Part shown: positions 44,283 through 52,993 of the stretch, in pieces
Layout of the letters: every line of letters begins with the position of its first letter
Numbering within the stretch: position 1 is the first letter of the stretch
Assembly: GCF_049065735.1 (NCBI RefSeq)
Contig: NZ_JBAKHD010000008.1
Span: 62,001-126,000, forward strand
Direction of reading: 5' to 3'
Origin: Paramesorhizobium sp049065735
Lineage (GTDB): Bacteria > Pseudomonadota > Alphaproteobacteria > Rhizobiales > Rhizobiaceae
DNA length: 64,000 bases
Notes under the pieces: model-generated
Told to the model about the DNA's origin: nothing
Databases searched by the model: none
The model's input: the letters and a program-made list of their open reading frames with translations, nothing else
Translations under genes and position numbers: made by a program

Positions 44283-45006
44283 TTATTCGTCATCCGTGGA
44301 CAGCGGCGATGAGATCGGCGCCGCATTGGAAAAATTGCGTTCGATGCTGGAAAGCCCTTCGAACGAGGCGAGCATTCGTCTACCGCCCGAGCGGCAATTG
44401 GTTGAGCTCCTGGGTGTTGGACGGCGGACGGTTCGCTCCGCGCTCGATATTCTGGAAGAAGAGGGCCTGATCTGGCGCAAGCAGGGGCACGGCACCTTTG
44501 GCGGCCAGCCCGCTTTTCCGGGAATGCCGGCGAAACGCCTTGCGGCGCATACGAATCCGCTGGAGATCATGGATGTTCGCATTGAAATAGAGCCCGCGCT
44601 GGCGCGCATGGCCGCCGCGCGCGCCACCCCTGCCCTGATCCAGCAGCTGGAACGGCTGGCGCTGAAAGCCGAGCAATCCACCGATGCCGTCTCGTGGGAG
44701 CGCTGGGATTCGGCGTTCCATGCCAAAATCGCGGTCGCCTCCGGCAACCAGCTTTTCATCGCCATCATGGAGATGATCAACGGTATTCGCCAAAGCGCAT
44801 CATGGCGCCAGTTCCGCGCCCGGGTGCGCTCGAATGGGCGCAACGCGCTGTCGGTTGAGCAGCACGCGGCCATTCTTGACGCGATCCGCCGCTTTCATCC
44901 GCTCGATGCCGAAGCCGCCATGCGCGCGCATGTGACGTCTTTACGCGATGCGGTCATCGCAGAAATCGGCGGCGTCGCCAGAACCAACACTTCCGCAGAG
45001 AAGTGA
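44275..45006 (+). CDS. GntR-family regulator, FadR/FCD type
   Basis: A 243-aa regulator: winged HTH at about 38-75 (RLPPERQLVELLGVGRRTVRSALDILEEEGLI) and a C-terminal all-helical FCD ligand domain (EIMDVRIEIEPALARMAA, FHAKIAVASGN). It is followed after about 40 bp by the peptide-type ABC importer operon, which it probably represses until a ligand is present. There is no strong ribosome site before the ATG, and the frame has no better start before the HTH. Confidence 0.87.
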   Translation: MVHYSSSVDSGDEIGAALEKLRSMLESPSNEASIRLPPERQLVELLGVGRRTVRSALDILEEEGLIWRKQGHGTFGGQPAFPGMPAKRLAAHTNPLEIMDVRIEIEPALARMAAARATPALIQQLERLALKAEQSTDAVSWERWDSAFHAKIAVASGNQLFIAIMEMINGIRQSASWRQFRARVRSNGRNALSVEQHAAILDAIRRFHPLDAEAAMRAHVTSLRDAVIAEIGGVARTNTSAEK

Positions 45007-45045
45007 AAAACAAAGCATGCCTCAAGAAAACCAGAAGGGGAAAAG

Positions 45046-46572
45046 ATGAAGCGGATTTCGAAATTTCTGACCGATGCCGGCGCCATCTGCGCCGTTGCGG
45101 CTTTAAGCGCCGGCATGGCCGTTCCGGCCATGGCGGCGGATTTGCGGATCGGCCTTCAGGACGATGCCGACGTCCTCGACCCGCACCGGGCGCGCACCTT
45201 CGTGGGGCGCATCGTCTTCACCTCGCTTTGCGACAAGCTGTTCGACATCAACGAGAAGCTGGAAATCCAGCCGCAGCTTGCGGAAAGCTGGAAATGGTCC
45301 GACGATGGCAAGGTGCTGAGTGTCAAGCTGCGCGGCAACGGCAAATTCCATGACGGCGCGAAAATCACCGCCGCCGATGTGAAAGCCAATCTCGAGCGGG
45401 CGAAGACCCTGCCGGAATCCCTGCGCAAGAGCGAGGTGGCGTCGATCGATACCATCAAGGTGGTGGACGACACCAATCTTGAAATCCATCTTGCCAAGCC
45501 CGACGCCTCGCTTCTGTCGCAGCTTGCCGACCGGGCCGGCATGATCATGTCGCCCAAGGCGTTCACCAATGGCGATTTCGGCCAGAATCCGGTCTGTTCC
45601 GGCCCCTATAAATTCGTCAGCCGCGTCCAGAACGACCGCATCGTCCTCGAAAAATTCAACGATTACTGGGATGCGGCCAATTACCATTTCGACAAGGTGA
45701 CGTTTCTGCCTATTTCGGACACCACCGTGCGGCTCGCCAATCTGCAATCCGGCTCGCTCGACCTGATCGAACGCGTCGCCTCCGCCGATATCGAGGCGGT
45801 GAAGAATGACAGCAAGCTGGCCTTTTATCCGGTGACGGGAACGGGCTATCAGGCGCTAACCTTCAATATGACCAAGGGGGACAAGGACAGTTTCCCCATC
45901 GGTCACGACAAGCGCGTGCGTCGGGCGTTCGAGCTTTCCATCGACCGCAACGCCATCAACGAAGTGGTGGGACAAGGCATTTTCCAGCCGGCCCACCAGC
46001 CCTTCCCGCCTTCCAGCTTCGCCTATGATAAGAAATTCGAGACGGTGACACGCGACGTGGAAAAGGCAAAGGCGCTGCTCAAGGAAGCCGGGCTGGAACG
46101 CGTGAAATTCGAGATTTCCTACGGCAACAATTCCACATCGCAGCAGGTCTACGAACTCATTCAGGCGATGGCGGGCGAAGCCGGCTTCGACATCTCGCTG
46201 CGCCCGACCGAATTCGCCGCCCTGCAAAGCGCGCTCAAGGAAAAGACCTATGAAGTGGGTCAGAGCGGCTGGTCCGGCCGCGCCGATCCCGATGGCAATA
46301 TCCACCAGTTCGACACCTGCAAAGGCAATCTCAACGACGCGGGCTATTGCAATGAAAAGGTGGACGCGCTGCTGAACAAGGCCCGTGAAACCACCGATCC
46401 GGCGCAGCGCAAGGCTATCTATGACGAGGCGCAGGCCATCCTCCAGGAGGATTTGCCGATCGTCTACCTTTACTACCAGCCTTGGCCATTCGCCGCGCGC
46501 GCGGATTTGAAGGGCTTCGTCGCCTATCCGGATGGAATGGTGCGCCTCAAAGGCGTGTCCATCGCCAACTGA
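45046..46572 (+). CDS. Peptide-type ABC transporter substrate-binding protein (SBP_bac_5)
   Basis: A 508-aa periplasmic binding protein of the DppA/OppA/GsiB family. A Sec signal peptide ends near residue 31 (AVPAMAADLRIG). Family blocks include the DDADVLDPHRART opening, LAESWKWSDDGKVLSVKLR and RRAFELSIDRNAINEVV. The ribosome site AGGGGAAAAG lies before the ATG. It begins a six-gene operon with two permeases, a gamma-glutamyltransferase-like enzyme, a TSUP permease and a fused ATPase. The ligand could be a dipeptide, glutathione or another gamma-glutamyl compound. Confidence 0.9.
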   Translation: MKRISKFLTDAGAICAVAALSAGMAVPAMAADLRIGLQDDADVLDPHRARTFVGRIVFTSLCDKLFDINEKLEIQPQLAESWKWSDDGKVLSVKLRGNGKFHDGAKITAADVKANLERAKTLPESLRKSEVASIDTIKVVDDTNLEIHLAKPDASLLSQLADRAGMIMSPKAFTNGDFGQNPVCSGPYKFVSRVQNDRIVLEKFNDYWDAANYHFDKVTFLPISDTTVRLANLQSGSLDLIERVASADIEAVKNDSKLAFYPVTGTGYQALTFNMTKGDKDSFPIGHDKRVRRAFELSIDRNAINEVVGQGIFQPAHQPFPPSSFAYDKKFETVTRDVEKAKALLKEAGLERVKFEISYGNNSTSQQVYELIQAMAGEAGFDISLRPTEFAALQSALKEKTYEVGQSGWSGRADPDGNIHQFDTCKGNLNDAGYCNEKVDALLNKARETTDPAQRKAIYDEAQAILQEDLPIVYLYYQPWPFAARADLKGFVAYPDGMVRLKGVSIAN

Positions 46573-46585
46573 CCGGCGCGAAGAG

Positions 46586-46616
46586 CGGAGGCGGTGGGCC
46601 CCCCTCGCCGCCTCCG
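46586..46616 (+). terminator. Hairpin after the binding-protein gene
   Basis: CGGAGGCGG and CCGCCTCCG pair around a 13-base loop, directly after the binding-protein stop. Such hairpins commonly stabilise the message of the binding protein relative to the membrane genes. Confidence 0.5.
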
Positions 46617-46645
46617 GCTACCGCCTCAATAAGGATTCCAGTTCC

Positions 46646-47593
46646 ATGCTCGAACTGATCATTCGGCGCTGCGTCGTCGTATTGCCTACGCTCTTTCTGG
46701 TTTCGGTGCTGGTGTTCGGTATGCAGAAACTGCTGCCGGGCGACCCGATCCTTGCCATGGCGGGCGAAGACCGCGACCCGCAGACGATTGCCTATCTGCA
46801 AGAGAAATACCGGCTGAACGATCCCGTTCCGGTGCAGTATTTCGTGTGGCTGAAGCAGATCGTGTCGGGCGATTTCGGCCTGTCCATTCGCACCGAAAAG
46901 CCGGTCCTCGAACTCATCGCCCAGAAGCTGCCGGTCACGATCCAGCTTGCCGCCTTCGCCATGGTCGTCGCCCTCCTGATCGGCGTTCCGGCGGGGATCG
47001 TCTCGGCGGTGCGCAAGGGGACGCTCACCGATTACACCATCAATGTCGCGGCGCTATCCGGGCTCTCCATTCCCAATTTCTGGCTCGGCATCCTGCTCAT
47101 TCTCATCGTCTCGGTGAAATGGCAGTTGCTGCCCTCGTCCGGCTATACGCCACTCTTCGAAGACCCTGCCCAGAACATCCGCACCATGATTATGCCCGCC
47201 TTCGTGCTCGGCACCGGGCTTGCGGGCGTACTGATGCGCCATACGCGCTCGGCTATGCTGGGTGTGCTGCGGTCCGATTATGTGCGCACCGCACGCGCCA
47301 AGGGGCTTGATGAGCGGACCGTCATCCTGCGGCACGGTTTGCGCAATGCGCTCACTCCGATCATCACGCTCGCCACGCTGCTCTTTGGGGAACTGCTCGC
47401 CGGGGCGGTGCTGACGGAACAGATTTTTACGATCCCCGGCTTCGGCAAGCTCATCGTCGATGCGGTTTTCACCCGCGATTACGCGGTGGTGCAAGGTGTG
47501 GTTCTCTGCACGGCGATAGGGTTCATTCTGATGAACCTCCTTGCCGATATTCTCTACATCCTCGTCAACCCGCGCCTGAGGGATGCATCATGA
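46646..47593 (+). CDS. Peptide-type ABC transporter permease (DppB/GsiC-like)
   Basis: A 315-aa permease with about six membrane helices. The start at 46646 (MLELIIRRCVVVLPTLFLVS) is the standard opening of DppB-type proteins, and PGDP at residue 34 is a family mark. The coupling EAA loop is DYVRTARAKGLDERTVILRHGLRNAL. The gene overlaps the next permease by 4 bp (ATGA). It forms the membrane pore with the second permease. Confidence 0.9.
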   Translation: MLELIIRRCVVVLPTLFLVSVLVFGMQKLLPGDPILAMAGEDRDPQTIAYLQEKYRLNDPVPVQYFVWLKQIVSGDFGLSIRTEKPVLELIAQKLPVTIQLAAFAMVVALLIGVPAGIVSAVRKGTLTDYTINVAALSGLSIPNFWLGILLILIVSVKWQLLPSSGYTPLFEDPAQNIRTMIMPAFVLGTGLAGVLMRHTRSAMLGVLRSDYVRTARAKGLDERTVILRHGLRNALTPIITLATLLFGELLAGAVLTEQIFTIPGFGKLIVDAVFTRDYAVVQGVVLCTAIGFILMNLLADILYILVNPRLRDAS

Positions 47594-48459
47594 CCGACGC
47601 AATCAGCATTGCTCCAAGCCGCGGATGGTGGGGCAACCGGGCCTGGCGCAAGTTCAGGCGCAACCGCGCCGCCGTATTCGGCGCCGTTCTGGTCGGCTTC
47701 TTCGTTCTTCTGGCGATTTTCGCCCCGCTCATCGCCACCGAAGATCCGTTCAAGACCAGCTTCACCGCCTTACGCAAACCGCCATCGCTTGCGCATTGGC
47801 TCGGAACCGACGAGCTTGGGCGTGATCTTTTCGCGCGCATGGCCTATGGTGCGCGAACATCCTTGCTGGCGGGCGGTGTTTCCGTTCTCATCGCGGTCAT
47901 CGTCGGCGTCCCCTTCGGCATAATCGCCGGCTATTTCGGCGGCTGGCTCGATAGTTCCATCTCGCGCCTCGTCGATGCGGCGCTCGCTATTCCCTTCCTC
48001 ATCCTCGCCATCGCGCTTGCCGCCTTTCTCGGCCCCAGCCTCATCAACGCGATGATCGCCATCGGCCTTTCCGCCGCGCCGATCTTCGCCCGGCTCGCGC
48101 GCAGTCAGGTCATGACGGTTCGGGCGGAAGAATATGTGGAGGGGGCCAAGGTGGTGGGGCTGCGCCATCCGCGCATCATCTGGCGCTATATCCTGCCCAA
48201 TGCGCTCTCGCCGATCATCGTGCAGGCGACGCTCACTATCGCCGCCGCCATCATCGCGGAGGCGAGCCTTTCCTTTCTCGGCCTTGGCCAGCAGCCACCT
48301 AACCCCTCCTGGGGCTCAATGCTGAACACGGCGAAGAATTTCATTTCCCAGGCCCCCTGGATGTCCGTCTGGCCGGGCGCCGCAATCTTTCTGGTGGTTC
48401 TGGGGTTCAATCTTCTGGGCGATGGCCTGCGCGACGCCATCGATCCGCGTGAGAACTGA
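47590..48459 (+). CDS. Peptide-type ABC transporter permease (DppC/GsiD-like)
   Basis: A 289-aa permease. It has the typical DppC N-terminal cytoplasmic helix and first span (WRKFRRNRAAVFGAVLVGFF), the LGTDELGRDLFARMAYGART block and the EAA loop EYVEGAKVVGLRHPRIIWRYILPNAL. The start ATGA overlaps the preceding stop. It completes the translocator with the DppB-like partner. Confidence 0.9.
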   Translation: MTDAISIAPSRGWWGNRAWRKFRRNRAAVFGAVLVGFFVLLAIFAPLIATEDPFKTSFTALRKPPSLAHWLGTDELGRDLFARMAYGARTSLLAGGVSVLIAVIVGVPFGIIAGYFGGWLDSSISRLVDAALAIPFLILAIALAAFLGPSLINAMIAIGLSAAPIFARLARSQVMTVRAEEYVEGAKVVGLRHPRIIWRYILPNALSPIIVQATLTIAAAIIAEASLSFLGLGQQPPNPSWGSMLNTAKNFISQAPWMSVWPGAAIFLVVLGFNLLGDGLRDAIDPREN

Positions 48460-48473
48460 TATTGGAGATTATC

Positions 48474-50276
48474 ATGAGCATGTTCACCACCCGCCCCGAA
48501 ATCAAGGGCACTTTCGGCGTCGTCACCTCCACGCACTGGCTTGCCTCCTCTACCGGCATGGCGATGCTGGAGCGCGGCGGCAACGCCTTCGACGCCGCCG
48601 TCGCCGCGGGCTTCGTTTTGCAGGTGGTGGAGCCGCATCTGGTCGGGCCATCGGGGGAAGTGCCAATCATTTTCCACTCCGCCCGCACGGGCAAAACGGA
48701 AGTGCTCTGCGGCCAGGGCGTGACACCGGATGCGGCGACCATCGAGCGCTATAAAAGCGAAGGGCTCGATCTCGTCCCCGGCTCCGGCCTGCTGGCGACG
48801 GTCGTTCCCGGAGCGTTTGACGCATGGATGCTGATGCTGCGCGATCATGGCACGCTTGCTTTACGCGATGTACTGGAGCCCGCCATTTCCTATGCGCGCC
48901 ACGGCCACCCGCTGTTGCCGCGCGTCGCCAACACCATCCGCGATCAGGCGGCTTTCTTCGAGAAGGAATGGCCGACCTCCTATGCCCTATGGGCACGCGG
49001 GGGCAATCTGCCTGAGGCCCACGATCTGTTCGTCAATGAAGCGCTTGCCGATACCTATCAGCGCATCGTCGATGAAGCGGAGGCCGCCACCGGCTCACGC
49101 GAGACGAAGATCGACCGCGCGCGGGATATGTTCTATCGCGGCTTTGTGGCTGAGGCGATCGACCGTTTCTGCCGGGAGACCGAGGCGATGGACACCAGCG
49201 GCGAACGGCACAAGGGGCTGTTGACCGCCGACGACATGGCGCGCTGGAGCGCCACCTATGAAACGCCGCTGACCTATGATTATCACGGCTGGACCGTCGC
49301 CAAGACCGGCCCATGGGGACAGGGACCCGCCTTCCTGCAAACGCTGGCGCTTTTGAAGGGCTTCGATCTTGCAGCCATGGATACGGTCGGGCCGGATTTC
49401 ATCCACACCACCATCGAGGCGATGAAGCTCGCCTTCGCGGATCGTGAAGTCTATTACGGCGATCCCGATTTCGTAACCGTGCCAATGGAGCACCTGCTTT
49501 CCGAAGGCTACAACGCGGAGCGCCGCAAGCTTATCGGCTCCACCGCATCGCCAATTCTCGATCCCGGTCTGGTTCCCGGCTATGAAGCGCAGCGCGAGCG
49601 GGCCATCAGCCAATTCCGCTATGCGGGTGCGCATAAGCAGGAAGGTCTCGGCGCGGGCGAGCCGACCATGGCGCATTTGCGCACTGAAAAGCGCGGCGAC
49701 ACGGTGCATATCGACGTCATCGACCGTTTCGGCAATATGGTTTCGGCTACGCCCTCCGGCGGCTGGCTGCAATCCTCGCCGATCATCCCGGAACTGGGTT
49801 TCTGCCTCAACACGCGGGCGCAGATGTTCTGGCTAGAGGAGGGTTTGCCGGCGAGCCTTGCCCCACGCAAGCGCCCGCGCACGACGCTGACGCCCTCGCT
49901 CGCGCTTCTCCACGGCAAGCCGCGCATGGTCTTCGGCACGCCGGGCGGCGACCAGCAGGATCAATGGCAGATGCTCCTGTTCCTGCGCCATGTCCATCAC
50001 GGCCTCAATTTGCAAGAGAGCATCGACCTGCCGCTGTTCCACACCATGCATTTCCCCTCGTCCTTCTACCCGCGTGAGGCGATCCTGAAGCGGCTCGTCA
50101 TCGAGAAGAACATCGGTGAGCCGGTCATTGAGGAACTGAAGCGGCGCGGCCATGATGTCGAGGCCGTCGATGAATGGACCGTGGGGCGCCTCACCGCCGC
50201 CGAGCGGATGGAAAACGGTTTGCTCAAGGCCGCCGCAACCCCGCGCCTCATGCAAGCCTATGCCGTCGGGCGCTGA
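48474..50276 (+). CDS. Gamma-glutamyltransferase-like protein, cytoplasmic
   Basis: A 600-aa Ntn-hydrolase of the GGT family. The N-terminal block (THWLASSTGMAMLERGGNAFDAAVAAG) and the processing-site sequence GDTVHIDVIDRFGNMVS with candidate nucleophile Thr410 are present; canonical GGT has TTHxSVVD there. There is no signal peptide (MSMFTTRPEIKG), whereas most GGTs are periplasmic, so it should act on imported compounds in the cytoplasm. The start at 48474 follows TTGGAGA. It sits between the permeases and the TSUP gene. Related family members include acylases and oxamate amidohydrolases, so the bond cleaved is not certain. Confidence 0.83.
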   Translation: MSMFTTRPEIKGTFGVVTSTHWLASSTGMAMLERGGNAFDAAVAAGFVLQVVEPHLVGPSGEVPIIFHSARTGKTEVLCGQGVTPDAATIERYKSEGLDLVPGSGLLATVVPGAFDAWMLMLRDHGTLALRDVLEPAISYARHGHPLLPRVANTIRDQAAFFEKEWPTSYALWARGGNLPEAHDLFVNEALADTYQRIVDEAEAATGSRETKIDRARDMFYRGFVAEAIDRFCRETEAMDTSGERHKGLLTADDMARWSATYETPLTYDYHGWTVAKTGPWGQGPAFLQTLALLKGFDLAAMDTVGPDFIHTTIEAMKLAFADREVYYGDPDFVTVPMEHLLSEGYNAERRKLIGSTASPILDPGLVPGYEAQRERAISQFRYAGAHKQEGLGAGEPTMAHLRTEKRGDTVHIDVIDRFGNMVSATPSGGWLQSSPIIPELGFCLNTRAQMFWLEEGLPASLAPRKRPRTTLTPSLALLHGKPRMVFGTPGGDQQDQWQMLLFLRHVHHGLNLQESIDLPLFHTMHFPSSFYPREAILKRLVIEKNIGEPVIEELKRRGHDVEAVDEWTVGRLTAAERMENGLLKAAATPRLMQAYAVGR

Positions 50277-50277
50277 C

Positions 50278-51126
50278 ATGGGGCTCGATCTTTACGAGAT
50301 GCTGTGGCTGGGAACCGGCCTTCTCATCGCGGGCGGCGTCACCGGCATTCTCGCCGGGCTCTTCGGCGTCGGCGGCGGGACCGTTATCGTTCCCATCCTC
50401 TACGAGCTGTTCCGCTCAATGGACGTGCCCGAGGCGGTGCGGATGCCGCTTTGCGTCGGCACCTCACTCGCCATCATCATACCCACCTCGATCCGTTCCT
50501 ATAAGGCGCATCTGGCGCGCGGCATAGTGGATGTGAGCCTGCTCCGGGTTTGGGCCGTTCCCGTGGTCATCGGCGTCATCATCGGCAGCTTCATTGCCCG
50601 CTACGCGCCGGAGGAACTGTTCAAGGCGGTCTTCGTGGCCGTGGCCGGTGTTTCGGCCATCCGGCTGCTCTTCGGCAAGGATGGCTGGCGGCTTGGCGAT
50701 ACCGTGCCCGGCAAGATGGCGGTTCGCGGCGTCGGCGTGGTGATAGGCTTGCTGTCTTCGCTGATGGGTATCGGCGGCGGCCAGCTCTCCAACCTGTTCA
50801 TGACCTTCTACAACCGCCCCATCCATCAGGCGGTGGCGACATCTTCCGGGCTTGGCGTCCTCATCTCCATTCCGGGCGCGCTCGGCTATATTTACGCGGG
50901 CTGGCCGCGCGCCGCCGAATTCCCCGACGTGGCTGCGCTGCAACCGCCCATGGCGCTCGGCTATGTGTCGCTCATCGGCCTCGTGCTTTTCATCCCGACA
51001 AGCATATGGGCGGCGCCGATCGGCGTAAAACTGGCGCATAGCTGGCCGAAACGGAAACTCGAAGTCGCCTTCGGCCTGTTTCTTCTTTTCATCTGCCTGC
51101 GCTTTCTCGCCAGCTTTTTCGTGTGA
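50278..51126 (+). CDS. TauE/SafE (TSUP) family permease
   Basis: A 282-aa eight-helix membrane protein. The two family repeats are visible as ITGILAGLFGVGGGTVIVPIL-like (residues about 18-40) and GLLSSLMGIGGGQLSNLF (about 155-175). TSUP proteins export or import sulfite, sulfoacetate, sulfolactate and similar anions. It begins 1 bp after the GGT-like gene, so the two are coupled. Together with the GGT-like enzyme it suggests sulfur-containing substrates, with the permease removing an anionic product. This link is inferred from context. Confidence 0.85.
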   Translation: MGLDLYEMLWLGTGLLIAGGVTGILAGLFGVGGGTVIVPILYELFRSMDVPEAVRMPLCVGTSLAIIIPTSIRSYKAHLARGIVDVSLLRVWAVPVVIGVIIGSFIARYAPEELFKAVFVAVAGVSAIRLLFGKDGWRLGDTVPGKMAVRGVGVVIGLLSSLMGIGGGQLSNLFMTFYNRPIHQAVATSSGLGVLISIPGALGYIYAGWPRAAEFPDVAALQPPMALGYVSLIGLVLFIPTSIWAAPIGVKLAHSWPKRKLEVAFGLFLLFICLRFLASFFV

Positions 51127-51137
51127 AAGAAAGTCCA

Positions 51138-52970
51138 ATGCAAGACGAGCTGCTTTCCGTCCAGAACCTCAGCGTCTCTTTCTTAAGCGATGGACGGTGG
51201 ACGACCGTCGTCCACGACATCTCCTTTGCCATCGAGGCGGGAACCACCGTGGCCATTGTCGGCGAATCCGGCTCGGGCAAGAGCGTCACCTCGCTGGCGC
51301 TCTTGCGGCTGTTGTTATCAGGCAGCAGCCGGGTCGAAGGGGATATCCGTTTTGCAGGAAAATCCTTGAGCAGCATGGACGATGCCGGGATGAGGCGCAT
51401 CCGCGGCAATGAGATCGCGATGATCTTTCAGGAGCCGATGACCTCGCTCAATCCCAGCCTCACCATCGGCTTCCAGCTCGCGGAAGTCCTGATGACGCAT
51501 CGCGGCATGGGCAAGGCGGAAGCTGAGGCCGAAGCAGTGCGGCTGATGGAGCGCGTCCGCATCCCGTCGCCTGCAACCCGCATTCACGACTACCCGCACC
51601 GTCTTTCGGGCGGTATGCGCCAGCGGGTGATGATCGCCATGGCGCTCGCCTGCCGCCCGAAGCTCTTGATCGCCGACGAGCCGACCACCGCGCTCGACGT
51701 GACCATTCAGGCGCAGATTCTCGACCTCATCCGCGAGTTGCAGCGGGAAGAGGGCATGGCCGTCCTCTTCATCACCCACGATATGGGCGTGGTTGCCGAA
51801 ATCGCCGACCGGACAATCGTTATGCTCAATGGCCGCATCGTCGAAAGCGGCGCGACCGAAGATATATTCAACGCGCCGAAACATCCCTATACGCGCGCCT
51901 TGCTGTCGGCGGTGCCCAAGCTCGGCTCGATGCAGGGCGAGGCGCGGCCCAAAAAATTCGTGGAGATCGACCGCAGCACCGGCCTGCCGCTAAACGCGGA
52001 AGACAATGCGCCCTCCCCCGGCCCGGCGGAGGACGCAAAACCCGTGCTGGAAGTCAGGGATTTGCGCAAATATTTCGATATTCACAAAGGGCTTTTCCGC
52101 CGTATCGTCGGCCGTGTCCATGCGGTGGAAAACGTCTCGTTCAGCCTTGCCGAAGGCGAGACGCTGGCGCTGGTGGGCGAATCCGGCTGCGGGAAATCGA
52201 CGACCGGACGGGCGATCATGCGCCTCAACGATCCGACCTCGGGCGAAATCCGGCTGAACGGCGAAGACATCCTCTCCTTAAGCGCGTCGGCTTTCCGCGA
52301 CCGCCGCCGCGACATGCAGCTCATTTTTCAGGACCCGTTCGCCAGCCTCAATCCGAGCATGAAAGTTGGAGAAGTGATCGCCGAGCCAATCGTCGCCCAT
52401 GGCATCGGCAGCCGTGCGGAGGCGCGGGAACGGGCCCGCGAATTGCTGCGGCAGGTGGGCCTCGATCCGCACGTATCGGATCGCTATCCGCATGAATTCT
52501 CCGGCGGCCAGCGCCAGCGTATCTCCATCGCCCGCGCGCTCTCGCTGCGCCCCAAGCTGATCGTCGCCGACGAGGCGGTTTCCGCGCTCGATGTTTCCAT
52601 CAAGGCGCAGGTGGTCAATCTCATGCTGGATTTGCAGCGGGAATTGGGACTGGCCTTCCTGTTCATCAGCCATGATATGGCCGTGGTCGAGCGGATCAGC
52701 CATCGCGTCGCCGTCATGTATCTGGGCGAGATCGTCGAAATCGGCCCCCGCGCCGATATTTTCGGCAATCCCCAGCACCCCTATACCAAACGCCTGCTTT
52801 CAGCCGTTCCGGTCCCCGACCCCTCCCGCCGCGACAACCGCCCCGTCCTGAAGGTCAGCGAACTGAAAAGCCCCATCCGCCCCACTGATTATCAGCCGCA
52901 AATGCGCCCGTTCCGGCAGATCGGAACGGATCATTTCGTGCAGGAATGGGAAGGCGAATGGTTAAATTAG
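51138..52970 (+). CDS. Fused double ABC ATPase for peptide-type import (DppD-DppF/GsiA-like)
   Basis: A 610-aa protein with two complete ABC domains. Domain 1 has Walker A GESGSGKSV, signature LSGGMRQRV and Walker B LLIADEPTTAL. Domain 2 has GESGCGKST, FSGGQRQRIS and LIVADEAVSAL (Ala-Val replaces Pro-Thr). Both halves carry the oligopeptide-type C-terminal extension (HPYTRALLSAVP and HPYTKRLLSAVP). GsiA of the glutathione importer has this fused layout. A GTG at 51123 overlapping the TSUP stop is an alternative start. It energises the upstream permeases. Confidence 0.9.
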   Translation: MQDELLSVQNLSVSFLSDGRWTTVVHDISFAIEAGTTVAIVGESGSGKSVTSLALLRLLLSGSSRVEGDIRFAGKSLSSMDDAGMRRIRGNEIAMIFQEPMTSLNPSLTIGFQLAEVLMTHRGMGKAEAEAEAVRLMERVRIPSPATRIHDYPHRLSGGMRQRVMIAMALACRPKLLIADEPTTALDVTIQAQILDLIRELQREEGMAVLFITHDMGVVAEIADRTIVMLNGRIVESGATEDIFNAPKHPYTRALLSAVPKLGSMQGEARPKKFVEIDRSTGLPLNAEDNAPSPGPAEDAKPVLEVRDLRKYFDIHKGLFRRIVGRVHAVENVSFSLAEGETLALVGESGCGKSTTGRAIMRLNDPTSGEIRLNGEDILSLSASAFRDRRRDMQLIFQDPFASLNPSMKVGEVIAEPIVAHGIGSRAEARERARELLRQVGLDPHVSDRYPHEFSGGQRQRISIARALSLRPKLIVADEAVSALDVSIKAQVVNLMLDLQRELGLAFLFISHDMAVVERISHRVAVMYLGEIVEIGPRADIFGNPQHPYTKRLLSAVPVPDPSRRDNRPVLKVSELKSPIRPTDYQPQMRPFRQIGTDHFVQEWEGEWLN

Positions 52971-52993
52971 AGTAAATCATATAGCCCACACCC

